A stretch of 64,000 nucleotides of DNA from Calliopum simillimum. Lineage: Eukaryota > Arthropoda > Insecta > Diptera > Lauxaniidae. The translations under genes and the position numbers were made by a program. Position 1 is the first letter of the stretch; each line of letters begins with the position of its first letter. The notes under the pieces were generated by a model. The model saw only the letters and a program-made list of their open reading frames with translations. It ran no database searches and had not been told where the DNA came from. Below, in pieces: positions 1 through 12,136 of the stretch. The stretch is taken from positions 113,288,897-113,352,896 of the forward strand of contig OX638370.1 in NCBI GenBank assembly GCA_951812925.1, written 5' to 3'.

Positions 1-1085
1 ACGTACGTAAAACGTCGTTTTCAATCCATATAATATATACATATGTATATGTATGTATAGTTTTTTTTATATATAAATATTTTTGTAAAAAGCATACACA
101 TACATGTAGCACCACACCACATATACGATGACGACGACGACGACGAGGAGGAATATGTGTAATTTCTTGTGTGCTCTTTTTTATATCTCACTGACTGTAT
201 TTTTTTCCATATTCTATAAGTACATTTTTGTTTTGCTGTTGCTTCAAAATTTCTCGTTCGTTTCGTTCATTTAATTTTCTTTCGTATTATTCATTTTCCT
301 TTGCGAAAACTAACCTAGAGTGGTGGTCGCCCATTGGGTTGCTGCAACGTCGCAAAAAAAAAAGTACCCGTGCTTTTTTAAGTATTTGTACTCCTTTTTT
401 TTGTCGTTTTCTGGCTTTCTGAATTCTACAAGGAAAATATTTTAGTTATTTTTAATTAAAGGTTTTTATCATTAATTACACCATTGTAGTTTTTAACTTT
501 TTTTTTTCGGACGGACCTAAATCCTGCCCGACTCTCCATGGTAAACATTTGGTATGAGAAAAATTTCATGTATCGGTGGAAATACAGGGAAAAATTGGTT
601 TTTCAGCAAAACGGTTAGTACCTCTGCATTCCTCGCACTCGAATTGTGTAAGAATGGCCTGTTCTTCCCCAATCTCTTAAGGAAAAATTAAAAAAAAAGC
701 TGAAAAAGTGTTATTAAAATATTTTTTAATTCAAAATATCAATATGTGTGTACCTTGTTAATTCTACTTTAGATTATTGGCATCTTGAATTGGCATAAAA
801 ATTATAAAAAAACCTATTTTTTTCTTCATTGTGAGCTTTACAGAGATGAACTGTGAGTGAAACAACAAGATAAGACAGAACTACAAAAAGAAAACGACCT
901 TTGTTTTCCTATACATACCAGTTTCACTCATTACTAGCTAATCTTCAGAATATTCCTTGTTCTCGCCAGTAATATTTTTCTAGCCTTTCTAGCGTTTTTC
1001 AAATGTCTTCTTCTGTTCATGCGATCATTTAAACAAAGTGGCTAATTGCTTTAAAAAAGTTACCTAAATTTTTCAATTTCTGCAT
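1..1085. other. AT-rich non-coding sequence with a trinucleotide run
   Basis: No supportable gene. The only structure I see is a GAC-type trinucleotide run at about 127-152 and several poly-T tracts. Confidence 0.4.
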
Positions 1086-1343
1086 TGTCGGGTTAAAACT
1101 ATAACTCGACATAAACATTTTTGATGTTATGAGAAAAATACTTTTGAAGTTTTTTGTAATTCAACTTTTGTATGGGATTTTAAAGTTTTCAATTGTTTTT
1201 TATTTTTTCAAAAAATCGTATAGGGATTACATTTCAAAAAATCGAACAGATAGACCGGTAGAGTTGTTTTTTCGACTTGTTTTTGTATACTTAAATCAAA
1301 ACATCAAAAAATGTAGATGTCTAGTTGTAGTTTTAACCCGACG
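1086..1343. mobile_element. Inverted-repeat element, CGTCG family copy 1
   Basis: 258 bp with long terminal inverted repeats: left GTCGGGTTAAAACTATAACT, right AGTTGTAGTTTTAACCCGAC. A second copy lies at 11751-12006. No coding capacity, so a MITE-like non-autonomous element. Confidence 0.75.
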
Positions 1344-1349
1344 GTATCA

Positions 1350-1680
1350 TATAACAAGAGTTTGCCTTGTGGCTGAAATTCGACCACGCAACTGTTAACT
1401 TAACCAAACAAATTCTCATCAGCGTGGAAAAGCCGACATGAAAGTCATATTATCGTTTCTTAGTGTTAACGCTATCTCCGCACCAAATTTCATTATAATC
1501 GTTGCAGCGTTTTAGCTGTGAGAGCGTTTTTTCCATTTCGGGGCGTGGCACCGCCCACTAAAAAAAAAAGAAGAAAATCCTATGCACTACTCCTCCTCAC
1601 AGTCTTTCCAACAAAATCAAGCGAATATGAAGCGATTAAGGCATAGAAACAGTTAGGTGAAAATATGGCCGTGCTTAGTC
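1350..1680. repeat. GGGCGTGGCACC tandem-unit repeat, family B copy
   Basis: One unit containing the order TCATATTATCGTTTCTTAGT, CAAATTTCAT, TTTAGCTGTGAGAGCGT, TCCATTT, GGGCGTGGCACCGCCCAC, then a tail with GCACTACTCC. The same order recurs at 12330-12595 continued at 15400-15900, at 19130-19500, and in decayed form at 31430-31700. Confidence 0.75.
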
Positions 1681-1850
1681 GATTTTCAATACGTCATAAT
1701 TTAGATTTCAAAATTTTACATGAATATCGATAATTGCAAAGTAAATCACTATTGTTCGAACAAAAAATACTTTTCATTACTTGAAATTTTTTTTTCTTGT
1801 CTTTTTTAACATTTTTGTATTCTGAACAGACTTTGCCTTTTATAAGCAAT

Positions 1851-2914
1851 CAGGCCGGTTCAGGAATCCGTGCGATTTGAATTACATTTCGTTTCTAATG
1901 TTGTTTTATCAAAACGGTGAGTCGCACGATAAAAAATATAATGATCTTTTTTGTGGAGAATTACATGCTCTACATATAATATTGATTTGTGTATACTAGG
2001 CATGCGCTTATTTTACGATTTTCTGATTTTCGTTCATGCCGCCCCCTGAAATCCTTCTAATGGTCATAAAAACAAATACTATGAAGTTTCACGGCGATCG
2101 CATAACGACAACCCGGCCCGCAAGAGAGGTCAAGGTCAAGTTGAGGTTACAGGCAAAAAATAATGAAAATTTTTTTTAAACTTAATTAAATTAGTCAAAG
2201 CATAACTTTATCTTATAACAAATTGAAATACCTTTCCAACAAGCTATAATTGTTTAAAATCGGGTAATAAATACGAATTCTATGAATTTTTCTTTTATCG
2301 ACATTAACAAAATTGCCGCAAAATACCATATGTAGTAGAATAGCATTTTGCGGCAATTTTGCTAATGTCGATAAAAGAAAAATTCATAGAATTCGTATTT
2401 ATTACCCGATTTTAAACAATTATAGCTTGTTGGAAAGGTATTTAAATTTGCTATAAGATAAAGTTATGCTTTGACTAATTTAATTAAGTTTAAAAAAAAT
2501 TTTCATTATGTTTCGCCTGAAACCTCAACTTGACCTTGACCTCTCTTGCGGGCCGGGTTATCGTTATCCGATCGCCGTCAAACTTCATAGTATTTGTTTT
2601 TATGACCATTAGAAGGATTTCAGGGGGCGGCATGAACGAAAATCAGAAAATCGTAAAATAAGCGCATGCCTAGTGTATACTATAAAATTGTTGTTCAGGA
2701 AATATTTTTAAAAATCCGCAAAAAGGTTAAAAATTCGTTTTATCGAATATTTCCTAAACTGTTACTTTTTACTTAACAAATATGATTATGTTTGTAAAGC
2801 ATAAGATTTACAACATAAAAGATCAAAATACTTTTGATCGTACGACGTCTTACAGTGTTCATTAAAAAGCTTTTTAAATTAAAAGTAATTGAAATCGCAC
2901 GGATTCCGAAACAG
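1851..2914. mobile_element. CAGGCC foldback element, family E copy 1 (interrupted)
   Basis: Outer arms CAGGCCGGTTCAGGAATCCG at 1851 and its inverse ending near 2914, split by the long-palindrome element at 1997-2672. Other copies: 11115-12136, 29081-29434, 32147-32507. Confidence 0.75.
1997..2672. mobile_element. Long-palindrome hAT-like MITE
   Basis: 676 bp that is almost entirely two inverted arms of about 330 bp meeting near 2335. Ends are TAGGCATGCGC and GCGCATGCCTA. It is flanked by an exact 8-bp duplication GTGTATAC (1989-1996, 2673-2680), which fits the hAT nTnnnnAn target pattern. The arms differ at few positions, so it is probably young. Non-coding. Confidence 0.85.
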
Positions 2915-3960
2915 CTTTGAGTTTTTAGATTTTTTTATAAATTCTACAGACTTTCCATTCAAATCGTTACCTTTCGACTTTTTTTTATGCTTTTCATATT
3001 GCCTTTATTTTAATACCAAGCGAAAATTCTCGACCTTTTCGAAAAATTAAAAAAACCTTTTCATAAAAAGTGTTTCAGAACTTAAGTATCTTTCAAGTTG
3101 ATAAAGTTTTGTCAATAACAAGCATTGTTTGATGTTGTGTTGAGGAAGGTGATGATAGAAATTATGGTAGCGACGTAGTTTATATCATTTTTTGCACTTT
3201 TTCACTGCTTTTTTTTTGACAAAGTGTAGTGCTGTGTTGTGTTTTATTTTGCAAAATTTATAAATAGAAAATATAGAGTATTTTGAAAGCAAACGTACGT
3301 ACACACGGATTTATTTGATGTATGCTAAGTATTTTGCTGTTGCTGTTGTTTATTTTAACATTTTTGTTGTTTTCTTCTTGTTTTTGTTTTCGTTTATACA
3401 TATGTTACTTAAAGGCTACACACATGTTTAAATGAATGAAAAAAAAAAAAAAAAATGTATTAAAAGTAAAATTGAATTTAAATAATAGCGAAAATTTAAT
3501 AGATATGCCCTTTAACATTGATGAAATAAATCTTTTCGGTGGAACGACCTTTTTCAGATGACGTTTTCTTCACGTCTCGCAAAATGTCAACTTTCTTTTG
3601 GTAAAAATAACCGAATACCTCCAGATTGTATTGGGCTAAGCTGAATCAGATTGGATGATTTTAGGCAAATGTCAATAGTCAAATGCTATTTAAAATATTT
3701 ATCTAAAATGATACGTAAGATGCCACCTTTGTCAATATTTCAAAAGTTTAGAAAATTCTCGTAAAAATTAGTTTGCAAAAAATTGAACCATTAATATTTA
3801 TTTATTTTATCTACTGGGCTTACAGGCGTCAAAAACAATTCTTCAAAGCAAGATCAACAAAGTTTCTTAATTTAAAGCTTTAGAGTACCCAAGGCTTATC
3901 ACGATGATTCACAGGTGACAAATGGAGACAATGATGATTTATCGATGAAAATATCATAAT

Positions 3961-4199
3961 CAGGCATGTTCTGAAATCCGATTCACTTCGGAATCGGAAT
4001 GAAAGCAATTTTCAAAAGCCCCCCATTTCCTTAATTAACACCAAATCAGATTTATGTTTCGGTTAATCGAATAGGAACCATTAGCAAATTTTATTTATTG
4101 ACAAACATATCCGATTCCATCTTGTTTGTCGCAATGCCGAGCTCTTGAAGATTGCTTTCATTCCGATTCCGAAGTAAATCGGATTTCAGAACATGCCTG
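3961..4199. mobile_element. Inverted-repeat element starting CAGGCATGTTC
   Basis: 239 bp. Left arm CAGGCATGTTCTGAAATCCG continuing through TCGGAATGAAAGCAA, with the right arm its near-perfect inverse ending at 4199. The outer 20 bp resemble the family E terminus CAGGCCTGTTCGGTAATCCG, so both may have used the same transposase. Confidence 0.75.
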
Positions 4200-4216
4200 T
4201 ATGCCTCCTTAAGGTT

Positions 4217-4499
4217 ACGCAGGCCCACAAAAAAAAGTACCATGCGCGAAAGATCAGACCACCTGAACTTTGTGTTTTCGGGGTCGCTCCGAATATGGTA
4301 CCAGAATAGCGAAGTTGGTTCGCGTTTTTTCAGAAATCAACAATAATGCTGAAAATTAGAGATTTTTCCTGGTTTCTGAAAAAACGCGAACCAACTTCGC
4401 TAACCTGTCACTGTATTCGGGTTCAGCGACCCCGAGAACATAAAGTTCCGGTGGTCTGATCTTTCGCGCAGGGTACTTTTTTTTTTTTTTGGCCTGTGC
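4217..4499. mobile_element. Inverted-repeat element starting GCAGGCC
   Basis: Arms of about 120 bp: left AAGTACCATGCGCGAAAGAT, CAGACCACC, CGAAGTTGGTTCGCGTTTTT; right is the inverse. Centre near 4350. It begins about 18 bp after the previous element. Confidence 0.75.
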
Positions 4500-5370
4500 T
4501 CAGGACTACAAAAAAAATTCCCTATGTCCAGAAAAATCCAGATTTTTTTTTTTTTTCAAATGCCTAGAAAAACAAGATCGTCTCTGCAAAAGTCAAGAGG
4601 GACCCTTTTTGTAACTGGCAACCCTACTTGAAAGCAATGAAACCACTACAGTTTTGGCACTCGCTAAGTTCATCCTTTTTTAGGCAATATTCCGGCAAGA
4701 GCTTTTCATCCTCGATTCTATAGAGCAGGTGATATTGAATTTCGGCTGATATCAATGTTATGTTTTAAGCAGAGCAGATACAATTAGATCCATTCCGTCG
4801 ATCTTGTTCTTTCGGCGAACATCTCTTTTTGAATAATGCTCAAAAATCAAGTAACCCTCAATGTAGGGGTAGAATCGGAACGTTCCACAGATAACATATT
4901 CTTATTGAATTTCTCGACTTGATATTTTCAAATGAACAATTTTACGTAAAATTCAATGAGGAAAGGTTTTCTTTTCGGACATTGCGTCCATAGTGTTATC
5001 AGATTTTGAATAGTAGCATAAGTCACGTTGATATTTTTTAATTAATTAATAAGCAAAAAATGTTCGACCTTCGATAACATGTTATACAGAAAGAATTATT
5101 TACATACATATTCACTTATTAATAATAACAAATAAAAATTTGTTGCGTTACATTTATAATTAGAATGATCAAAAGAGGCAGCAAATGTCAAATGTGGAAT
5201 AAGTCACATTATAGATAACTAAGTAGAGTCAAATACTCGTAGTATATATAAAAAACTATTCATTCTTTGACTAGCAAAAGTAATAAATAAAATTTTCATA
5301 TTAATAAGCAAAAAAAGGAGGAAATATCGTACTAAAAAAACGCATAATTAAAAGAATTCTTTTTAATTCT
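4500..5370. other. Non-coding sequence, nothing recognised
   Basis: AT-rich sequence without a supportable gene or recognisable repeat. Confidence 0.3.
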
Positions 5371-6660
5371 TTTTCACATATCTTTGTATCTGTTGTTCTT
5401 TGTTGTTGTTGCAATCAGATAAGATACGCGAAAAGAAAAAATGGAGGGAAACCACGGTAACATTCTCTCTCTCTCCCTCTCTTCGTCGCCCTCACATGTT
5501 GTCTTTTCTCCATTCCACCGTTTTATGTGCTCCCCCACTTTGCTCAGGCCTCCAACGCCGCCACCACCACGTTGTATAGCATTGCCAATATACCCTATAC
5601 ATTGCATGCACACCTTATTGTGTTGCTGTTTGACACCCAGTTACTCCTCTGTCGCCGCTACCACCCTGCTCCCTCCTTACGTTTTTACGCCTTCATCGTC
5701 ATCTCATACGTTTACTCAATAGGTACGTACTCTCAACAACAGCCAGCGAAGCAGCAGCGGTCACAAATTCAAGGATTGTATTCATTCGTTCGTATCTCTG
5801 GTACAGTTTACAAAAACAAAAACGCATTTCTATGTTTAATCGATTGAGCAGTTGCTAAAAATTCGCGCCAGCATTTTCAGTGTTTTTTCGCTTGTAATTT
5901 TCATGTAAATTTTACTTTTTTTTTATCATAAAACTTCCACAAATGAATGCAATTAGGAATATGATCTATAGATAGATTTCACAATTTATATTTTTTATAT
6001 ACTAAATTGAATTATATACTATATATATGTATATATTTTTAAATTTTTGTTTTTATTTTATCTATACGACGAGTACCATTTGTAGACTCATACGTTTTTG
6101 AAATTAAATTCATACAAAAACTACATCATCACCAACATTTTTGCTGTTGTTTTTGTTTTTATTTTGTATAGTTTTTTTTTCTTTCTGTACTTTTTTGACT
6201 ACGTCGGACTTTAGTGGTGCCTTTAGTTTTGTTCCGTTTTAATAAAAGTATTGGTATATTATACTTGACGGTATGTTTTTGTATGCGTATGTGCTTTGTA
6301 TTATAATGTTGTTGTCGTTGTCGTCGTCGTTGTTGTCGAAGTTGTCGTTATCATCTTGCAGATACCACCACTGCAAGCGCTAACATTTAGCAGATACAGA
6401 TAAACACCCTATTGCCATTTGTTCCAAGTTTGTGTTATTTGTTGCCCTCTCTCGCTCTATATTTCTTTCTCTCATTTGTCCGGAGCTCTTGTCAGATATC
6501 CGCTTCTCTTGTGTTCCCCCCCTATGTGTTGTTTTTGTCATAATTCTGGAAGATACAGAAGCGCGCGCTACCTTTAAAGAGCATGCGTAATATATATAGT
6601 GAGCGAATGCAGATAGAGTCATAATAAGAACTTATTTAAATAATCATTAACAGGGTGTGA
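5371..6660. other. Unique-looking CT-rich region, possible upstream promoter of Sin3A
   Basis: Unlike its surroundings this stretch is not visibly repetitive. It holds CT runs (5465-5482), a GTC/GTT trinucleotide run (6308-6355) and locally higher GC. Sin3A needs an upstream non-coding exon and this is a reasonable place for one, but no TATA box, initiator or donor site is decisive. Short frames here have no protein-like character. Confidence 0.25.
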
Positions 6661-7063
6661 TGTGACTACATGCACAACTTTGATTTACCAGATTTACAAT
6701 TCATTGGAAACTAATATTTTTTTTATATATTTTTTGATCTCTATTATAATTATGAACAAAATTCGTAATGATGCAATGACAAAACGTTGGAAAAGTTATG
6801 AAAAAGTTGTAAAGAAATAATTTATTCAGTTATTATATTAATGATTTGAAATTTTGTTTTGATCATAATACATAATCCAAGTCTTCATATGGACTAATAA
6901 CTATATTTTTTATTAGAAAATCTTTCAGTCGAATACATAAATCTTTATTACGTTTAGAACCTAATTTTGGTCATAATCAAAGTAGACTCTTATGTTGTAG
7001 ACATTAAAATTTGAATAATGCCATGGACACCACATTTTTATTCCAAACTTTTTATGGTTTTCA
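6661..7063. other. Non-coding sequence, nothing recognised
   Basis: AT-rich spacer without gene or repeat that I can identify. Confidence 0.3.
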
Positions 7064-7382
7064 CTAAATCTATATATTAATACACAAGACAAAAATTTGT
7101 CCTACCTTTTATACTAAGTTAGAAATGGAGCACGACTTTGAATTATATACCATTAGAAAGCTATTTGTGTGTTAATGTGCACAAAGTTTAACTTATTTTA
7201 ATATTTTGGCATTAAGCCAGGTAAAATTATTTATTTGCATTTGCAAATTTTTCAATATTAACAACGAAAAAATACGCGGTCTCACAGAGCAGAAAAGAGG
7301 ATACAGCACAAAGAGAAAGACAAAAAGCTGACTGACACTGACTTCATTATTTAATACATTTGTGGTAAAATTTTGACCATTG
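7064..7382. repeat. Dispersed repeat D copy 1 (intact empty site)
   Basis: Shares with 11341-12030 the series GCACGACTTTGAATTATA, GTGCACAAAGTT, TTTTTCAATATTAACAACGA, ACAGCACAAAGAGAAAGACA, ACTGACACTGACTTCAT. This copy lacks the insertions that split the second one. Confidence 0.75.
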
Positions 7383-7520
7383 GGCGATTCTAGTTGCTGC
7401 TGAACAAAAGAGACAGACGTTTGTGCATGTGATCACATGCATTAAAACATACTCCATGATTTTGAAAACTTTCAAAAAGTTTTCCCCATCACAACCAAAG
7501 AGTTCAATTATTTTTTTTGA

Positions 7521-7907
7521 AATTGCGGCGAAAAAAAATCTTTTTTGTAATATGCGGACAAGAACATCACTTTTTACAAAATGCGGCGGAGAAAATCACT
7601 TATTACAAAATGCGGCGAAGAAAATCACTTTTTAAAAGATGCGGCGAAGGAAATCTCGTTATTTATTTTATTTTTTCAGAGAAATTTTTCCTATTCCTTT
7701 TTTCGTAAAAATTTGATTTTTTACGCTTCATTTTTAAAAAGAGATTTTCTTCGTCGCATTTTGTAATAAGTTATTTTCTTCTTCGCATTTTATAAAAAGT
7801 GATTTTCTTGTCCGCATATTACAAAAAAGATTTTTTTCGCCGCAATTTAAAAAAAAGGGTTTTCTTGTCCGCATTTAAAGAAGAGATAGTCTTCGTAAGC
7901 ACCGGCG
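7521..7907. mobile_element. Foldback element with about 30-bp modular arms, copy 1
   Basis: Four left-arm units built on GCGGCGAAGAAAATCACTTT with TTACAAAAT spacers, then a central segment around 7660-7735, then the inverse units (AAGTGATTTTCTTCGCCGCA and variants), ending CTTCGTAAGCACCGGCG. The left outer terminus seen in copy 2 (21141-21622) is missing here. The reading frames across it are by-products of the repeat. Confidence 0.8.
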
Positions 7908-7909
7908 AA

Positions 7910-8445
7910 ATACTCTACACTGCAGTATTTTGAAAGCTTTGCTTATATGGGAGGTACCACACCCTCTTGTCCAATTTCACCCAGTTTTTCCTCAGAGCTT
8001 GCATTTATAGTTCTTAGTGTCTGAGTAAAATTAAATTCGATTATCTCAAAAAATGCTTTCAGTATAGCGTTTTGAATCGTAGTGTTCATGTGTATTTCGG
8101 TTGTATCGTCGAAAACAATATTCCTAAAATTGCTTCTTGAATATATTTTTTGTAAGAGCGAAAGGCATGTCCGTTGACCGATTTCGTTCATTTTCAATTC
8201 CACGAGCTAACTTTGGCGACGAAGGCAGTGTATTAAATTTCATTGAATTATCTTGCTTAGCTTTCCCAGAAAATGTATTTCCACGCACACGCAGCCACCC
8301 AGACAGACAGACAGACGGACGTGGCTATATCGAGTCAGGAGGTGACGCTGATCAAGAATATATATAGTTTTCTATATTTGCCACTCCTCCTTTTCTGCGT
8401 TACAAAAGCAAGGACAAAGTGAATATACCCTGGGTTGTAGGGTAT
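7910..8445. mobile_element. TACCCTACAC repeat, family L copy 1
   Basis: Starts TACTCTACACTGCAGTATTT and ends GGGTTGTAGGGTAT, an inverted pair of about 11 bp. Inside are the tandem-unit segment with TATGGGAGGT and a conserved block with ACAGACAGACAGACGGACGT, CTATATCGAGTCAGGAGGTG, CTGATCAAGAATATATA. Other copies: 42869-43947, 48218-49090, and a decayed piece near 9175-9400. A similar GCTGATCAAGAATATATA block is common in drosophilid intergenic repeats (from memory). Confidence 0.7.
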
Positions 8446-9169
8446 AAAAACAGGATATAATGGGTTAAAACGTTCTAGAAAAGTTGCATGGACGCAAATG
8501 TAAATATATTTTTTTTTGACAAGAGGCTGTACAAGTCCATCGGGTGTGATATTAAGATGACATAATTAGTGTTAAATGAAACTGTATGAAATATGATACA
8601 AACTGTTCAAAAATTTTACGATTCATTCTGAAATGAAAGATTCATTGGTGTATATGGGTAGAATATTATACATAGTTGAGTGAAATTTTATACACAGTTT
8701 CCGTGAAATTTCACACAGTTTTTTTTTGTCTTGAGAGGCTTTTGAAATCTTAAACCAATCACTAGTGTCTTTAGGGTTATCCCGGTTGTTTCCGACTATC
8801 CTCGAGAACAGGTTGCATTATATCTTTATTTACTTCTTCATGAAACCGAATTTTTGTCGTAACTCCTAGAAATTATTTTTCCCGGGTGAATTATTGCATT
8901 TTACGAAACTTTTGTTCCTCTTGGAAAACAATCATATTTTAAGCCACTCGCTTCCATTTTGTATAAATTTTTTTGAAAACGGAAAAAGGAAGGTTTAGTG
9001 AGTGAGTTAAATGCATTTTTCTTGCATGAAAAATATATTCCTCTAACATTATCATTGTCTGTAATGGCTCAGTTTTTGCTCAAAGCGTGGGCTTAACTTT
9101 TCCTGTATCTGTGTGAAATTTGATTACATTACTTCGAATAATGCTTGATTGAACTGCAACATTTTTAAA

Positions 9170-9400
9170 ACTTTGTGGGTATGAGAGGTGCCACGCCCTC
9201 TTGTTCGAATCAACCAAATTTCTGATCAGAGCTTGTACTTACTGTCCTTAGTGTCTGAGTGAAATTTTGTTGTATTATCTCAAATACATACTCTTTTGGT
9301 ATATCATTTTGAAACTTTTTTTCTTATATGAAAGGTACTAAGAACTTTTGACTGGATTTACCAGTTGGCCGACTTCGCTCATTTTCAATATAACGAGCTA
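9170..9400. repeat. Decayed family L unit
   Basis: Contains GAGAGGTGCCACGCCCTCTT, CAGAGCTTGTACTTACTGTC and TTAGTGTCTGAGTGAAATTT in the same order as one family L tandem unit. No termini seen. Confidence 0.55.
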
Positions 9401-9539
9401 TAAAAACTTATTTTCCGTCAAACTGAAAGCGTAACAGCAAGAAATACAAAATCTCATTTTGCCGCAATACACATTGATTGGAATTATGGCATTCTGGCTT
9501 AAGACGACAGTTTAGAAGGGGCTTACTATTATCTAAACC

Positions 9540-9905
9540 AAGGAAGTCAGCGTTACAAAGTCACCGAGCCAAGCGCAGTCAGCGTAGAATTTCGGCTCGT
9601 TACAACAAACACAAAATTTTCGAAATTTCTTGGAACTACATCACCCATGAAAAATTGTTTTTGTTTGGCTCACCTACAACAAACACAATATTTCAAAATT
9701 GCTCGGAATTACAACACCCATTTTTTTTTTCTGCATCATACACTAGAATCGAACTGAGGGTTGATGCAAAGTAGTGGATCATCGTTATTATGTTGGGTGC
9801 ATAGAAACAAAAAAAAAAAAAAAAAATAAATTCATGGGTGTTTGTTGTAGGCGACCCAAAATTGGCTCACTTTTGTTCTACGCTTGACAGACACCCTTGA
9901 TCCAA
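9540..9905. mobile_element. CAACAAACACAA inverted-repeat element, copy 1
   Basis: Left part reads AGCCAAGCGCAGTCAGCGTA; internal blocks CTACAACAAACACAATATTT and inverse GTGTTTGTTGTAGGCGACCC; right end GACAGACACCCTTGATC. It matches 35436-35672 but has an extra internal duplication and a poly-A insert near 9810-9826. Confidence 0.65.
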
Positions 9906-11114
9906 ACAATGCTTATATTTTTGTTAAATATTGTTAGTGCAAGACACCCCTGTATTTTTATTTATTGTGTATGCTATTTTTGCTACATTTTCTATAATTT
10001 TACTTACGTCGTGCAGTCTGAGAAAAATGTATTTTTATTTAAATACATTGTTTTTTCTAGTTTTTATTAAATTTACGCTCTCGCACGATGGTATCTCTCT
10101 ATTTATTCTGTACAAATTTATATTTGTGTCAATGTATTGTTATTCGGTCTATATGTATACAAGTGTATTGATGCGTTGCACAGTTTACTTTATTATTTAT
10201 AATATCTATATTTTCGTAATTCTACGCAATATTTTATTTATTACTATTTGAAACTAAAGTTTTAATTTTCTGTATATTTCAATATTAAATTATATTTTAC
10301 TTAACTTGACAGTGCAAATTATTTAGAATTTATATAGGAGGGCCATAAGAGCTGGTAGTGCTGCGACCTTTGTTGGTGCCTTTCCACTTTTATTCAATTT
10401 ATACGTGTGGGGAATCCGTATTACGTTTTCGAATAGGTATTTAGTTTATTTAAGTATTATCGCTTATGTTTAATTATCTAAAACTTGTTGAGTTTTGAGT
10501 CTTTTTCTATTTTTCTTCATTTTACACATTTGTATTTCTACTTGAGTTTTTTGTTTTTGTTTTGCTTGCTTATCGATATTATATTGTATTTTTTAATTTT
10601 GTTGTTTTGGATTTTTTTTTTCTACTGATAATTGGGTTAACTTTATTCAATTTCACTACCAGCATTTATTTATTTTCTGATTTTTTGTTACTCTTTAATA
10701 GCAATTTAGAAAAAAAATAAAAAAATCAAGTTTTTTGTTTTGTTGGATGGTTTACTTTCGGATGAGACAATCGTCTGGTACCATTCAGAGTAAAAGCAGT
10801 TACAACAAACAAATCAGTTGGATCGTTTAAAGTAGCAACACCTGTGCTCGTGTATTTCCATTAAAGAGAGAGAGAAAAATATATAGAGAAACAATTTATT
10901 CGTTCGATCATATTTCGTGTATCTACCTTTTTCTAACGAAATATTTTTTCTTCTATTGTTTTATTATCATTTAGCAGCAGCATCATTGCTGTAACAAAAT
11001 TTTTGACCTAGAAATGTTGCGATGACGCTTTAAATCTTTCTGTTTTTTACTGCCTAAAAACTATAGTATGCGGAAAAATCACACTCTTTAAAGCAATTTT
11101 GTTCTGAATCTAAT
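9906..11114. other. Non-coding AT-rich sequence
   Basis: No supportable gene. The frame at 9931-10251 encodes a hydrophobic low-complexity string expected from T-rich DNA. A short GA run lies near 10866-10876. Confidence 0.35.
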
Positions 11115-12136
11115 CAGGCCTGTTCCGGAATCGTGCGATTTCATTACTTTTCCAAAGCTTTTTGTTGAACACGTTTCAGTCGTACCATAAAAAGTTTTTC
11201 AATCTTATTTGTTGGAAATTTTATGCTCTATTAATAATACTCATATGTATTTATATACCAAAATGAAGATAATCGAAATAAATGAAATTTTTGGCCATTT
11301 GGCGGTTTTTTAAGAATATTTCCTAAACAATTTTTTCGTATACACAAATCTATACTAATATGCAAGACAAAAATCATTCCTACATTTTTTACTATGTTAG
11401 AAATAGAGCACGACTTTGAATTATACATCATTAGAAAGGTATTTGTGTGTAGATGTGCACAAAGTTAAAATTAATTCAATATTTTGCCGTAAAGAGCCTG
11501 GTAAAATTAAATGCAAATTTTTCAATATTAACAACGACAGAATACGATGTCACACAGAGCTGAAAAAAACATACAGCACAAAGAGAAAGACAAAAAGTTG
11601 ACTGACACTGACTTCATGTTTTTTGTTTTCTTTTCGTTTCACATTTGTCATTGCACCAGGGATGATAAATGAGCTTTTCTATTTTGTACTAAATAGCAAA
11701 AAAAAAAAGCCAAAACTGTCCAAAAAATACCAAAATTATTTAATACATTTCGTCGCGTTAAAACTACAACTAGACATCTACATTTTTCATGTTTTGAGAA
11801 AAAAGCGTTTTAAGTTTTTTGAAATTCGTTTTTTGTATGGGATTTTGAAGTTTTCTGCTTTTTATTCTTTTTATGAAATTGGATGGGGACTACATTTCAA
11901 AAAACCGAATAAACTGGGGCATAGAACCGTTTTTTCCTCATGTTTCTGTATACTTAACTCAAAACATCGATATATGTAGATGTCTAGTTGTAGTTTTAAC
12001 CCGACGATTTGTGATCAGATTTTGACCATGTTATTTGTAGATCATTTAAATCTCCACAAAAGAGACACACCGTTATCTCCACAAAGCATTTCGAACGAAA
12101 ATTAATTTTAATCGCACGGATTTCGGAACCGGCCTG
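11115..12136. mobile_element. CAGGCC foldback element, family E copy 2, carrying repeats D and CGTCG
   Basis: Outer arms CAGGCCTGTTCCGGAATCGT (11115) and the inverse ending CGGAACCGGCCTG (12136). The centre is occupied by repeat D (about 11341-12030), itself split by the CGTCG element at 11751-12006. Confidence 0.7.
11751..12006. mobile_element. Inverted-repeat element, CGTCG family copy 2
   Basis: 256 bp, ends CGTCGCGTTAAAACTACAAC and GTTTTAACCCGACG. Flanked by ATTT on both sides. The uninterrupted repeat D at 7064-7382 reads TAATACATTTGTGG across the same point, which proves insertion with a 4-bp duplication. Confidence 0.85.

Noticed and set aside
5441..5847. Overlapping frames of 79-106 aa on both strands
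   Set aside because: Low-complexity CT-rich translation; the frames overlap each other on both strands and show no domain.
7423..7766. Overlapping short frames encoding MRRRKSL-type basic repeats
   Set aside because: They are translations of the 30-bp foldback units in several frames and appear again at 21283-21526 on the other strand; no protein conservation beyond the DNA repeat.
7521..7907. CRISPR-like array of about 30-bp repeats
   Set aside because: Units are contiguous rather than separated by unique spacers, invert about a centre, and the host is an animal.
9931..10251. 106-aa hydrophobic frame, possible membrane protein
   Set aside because: Composition is that expected from T-rich non-coding DNA; no conserved motif, no leader, no neighbouring exon.
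11623..11979. 118-aa frame
   Set aside because: Spans the junction of repeat D and the inserted CGTCG element, so cannot be a real gene.
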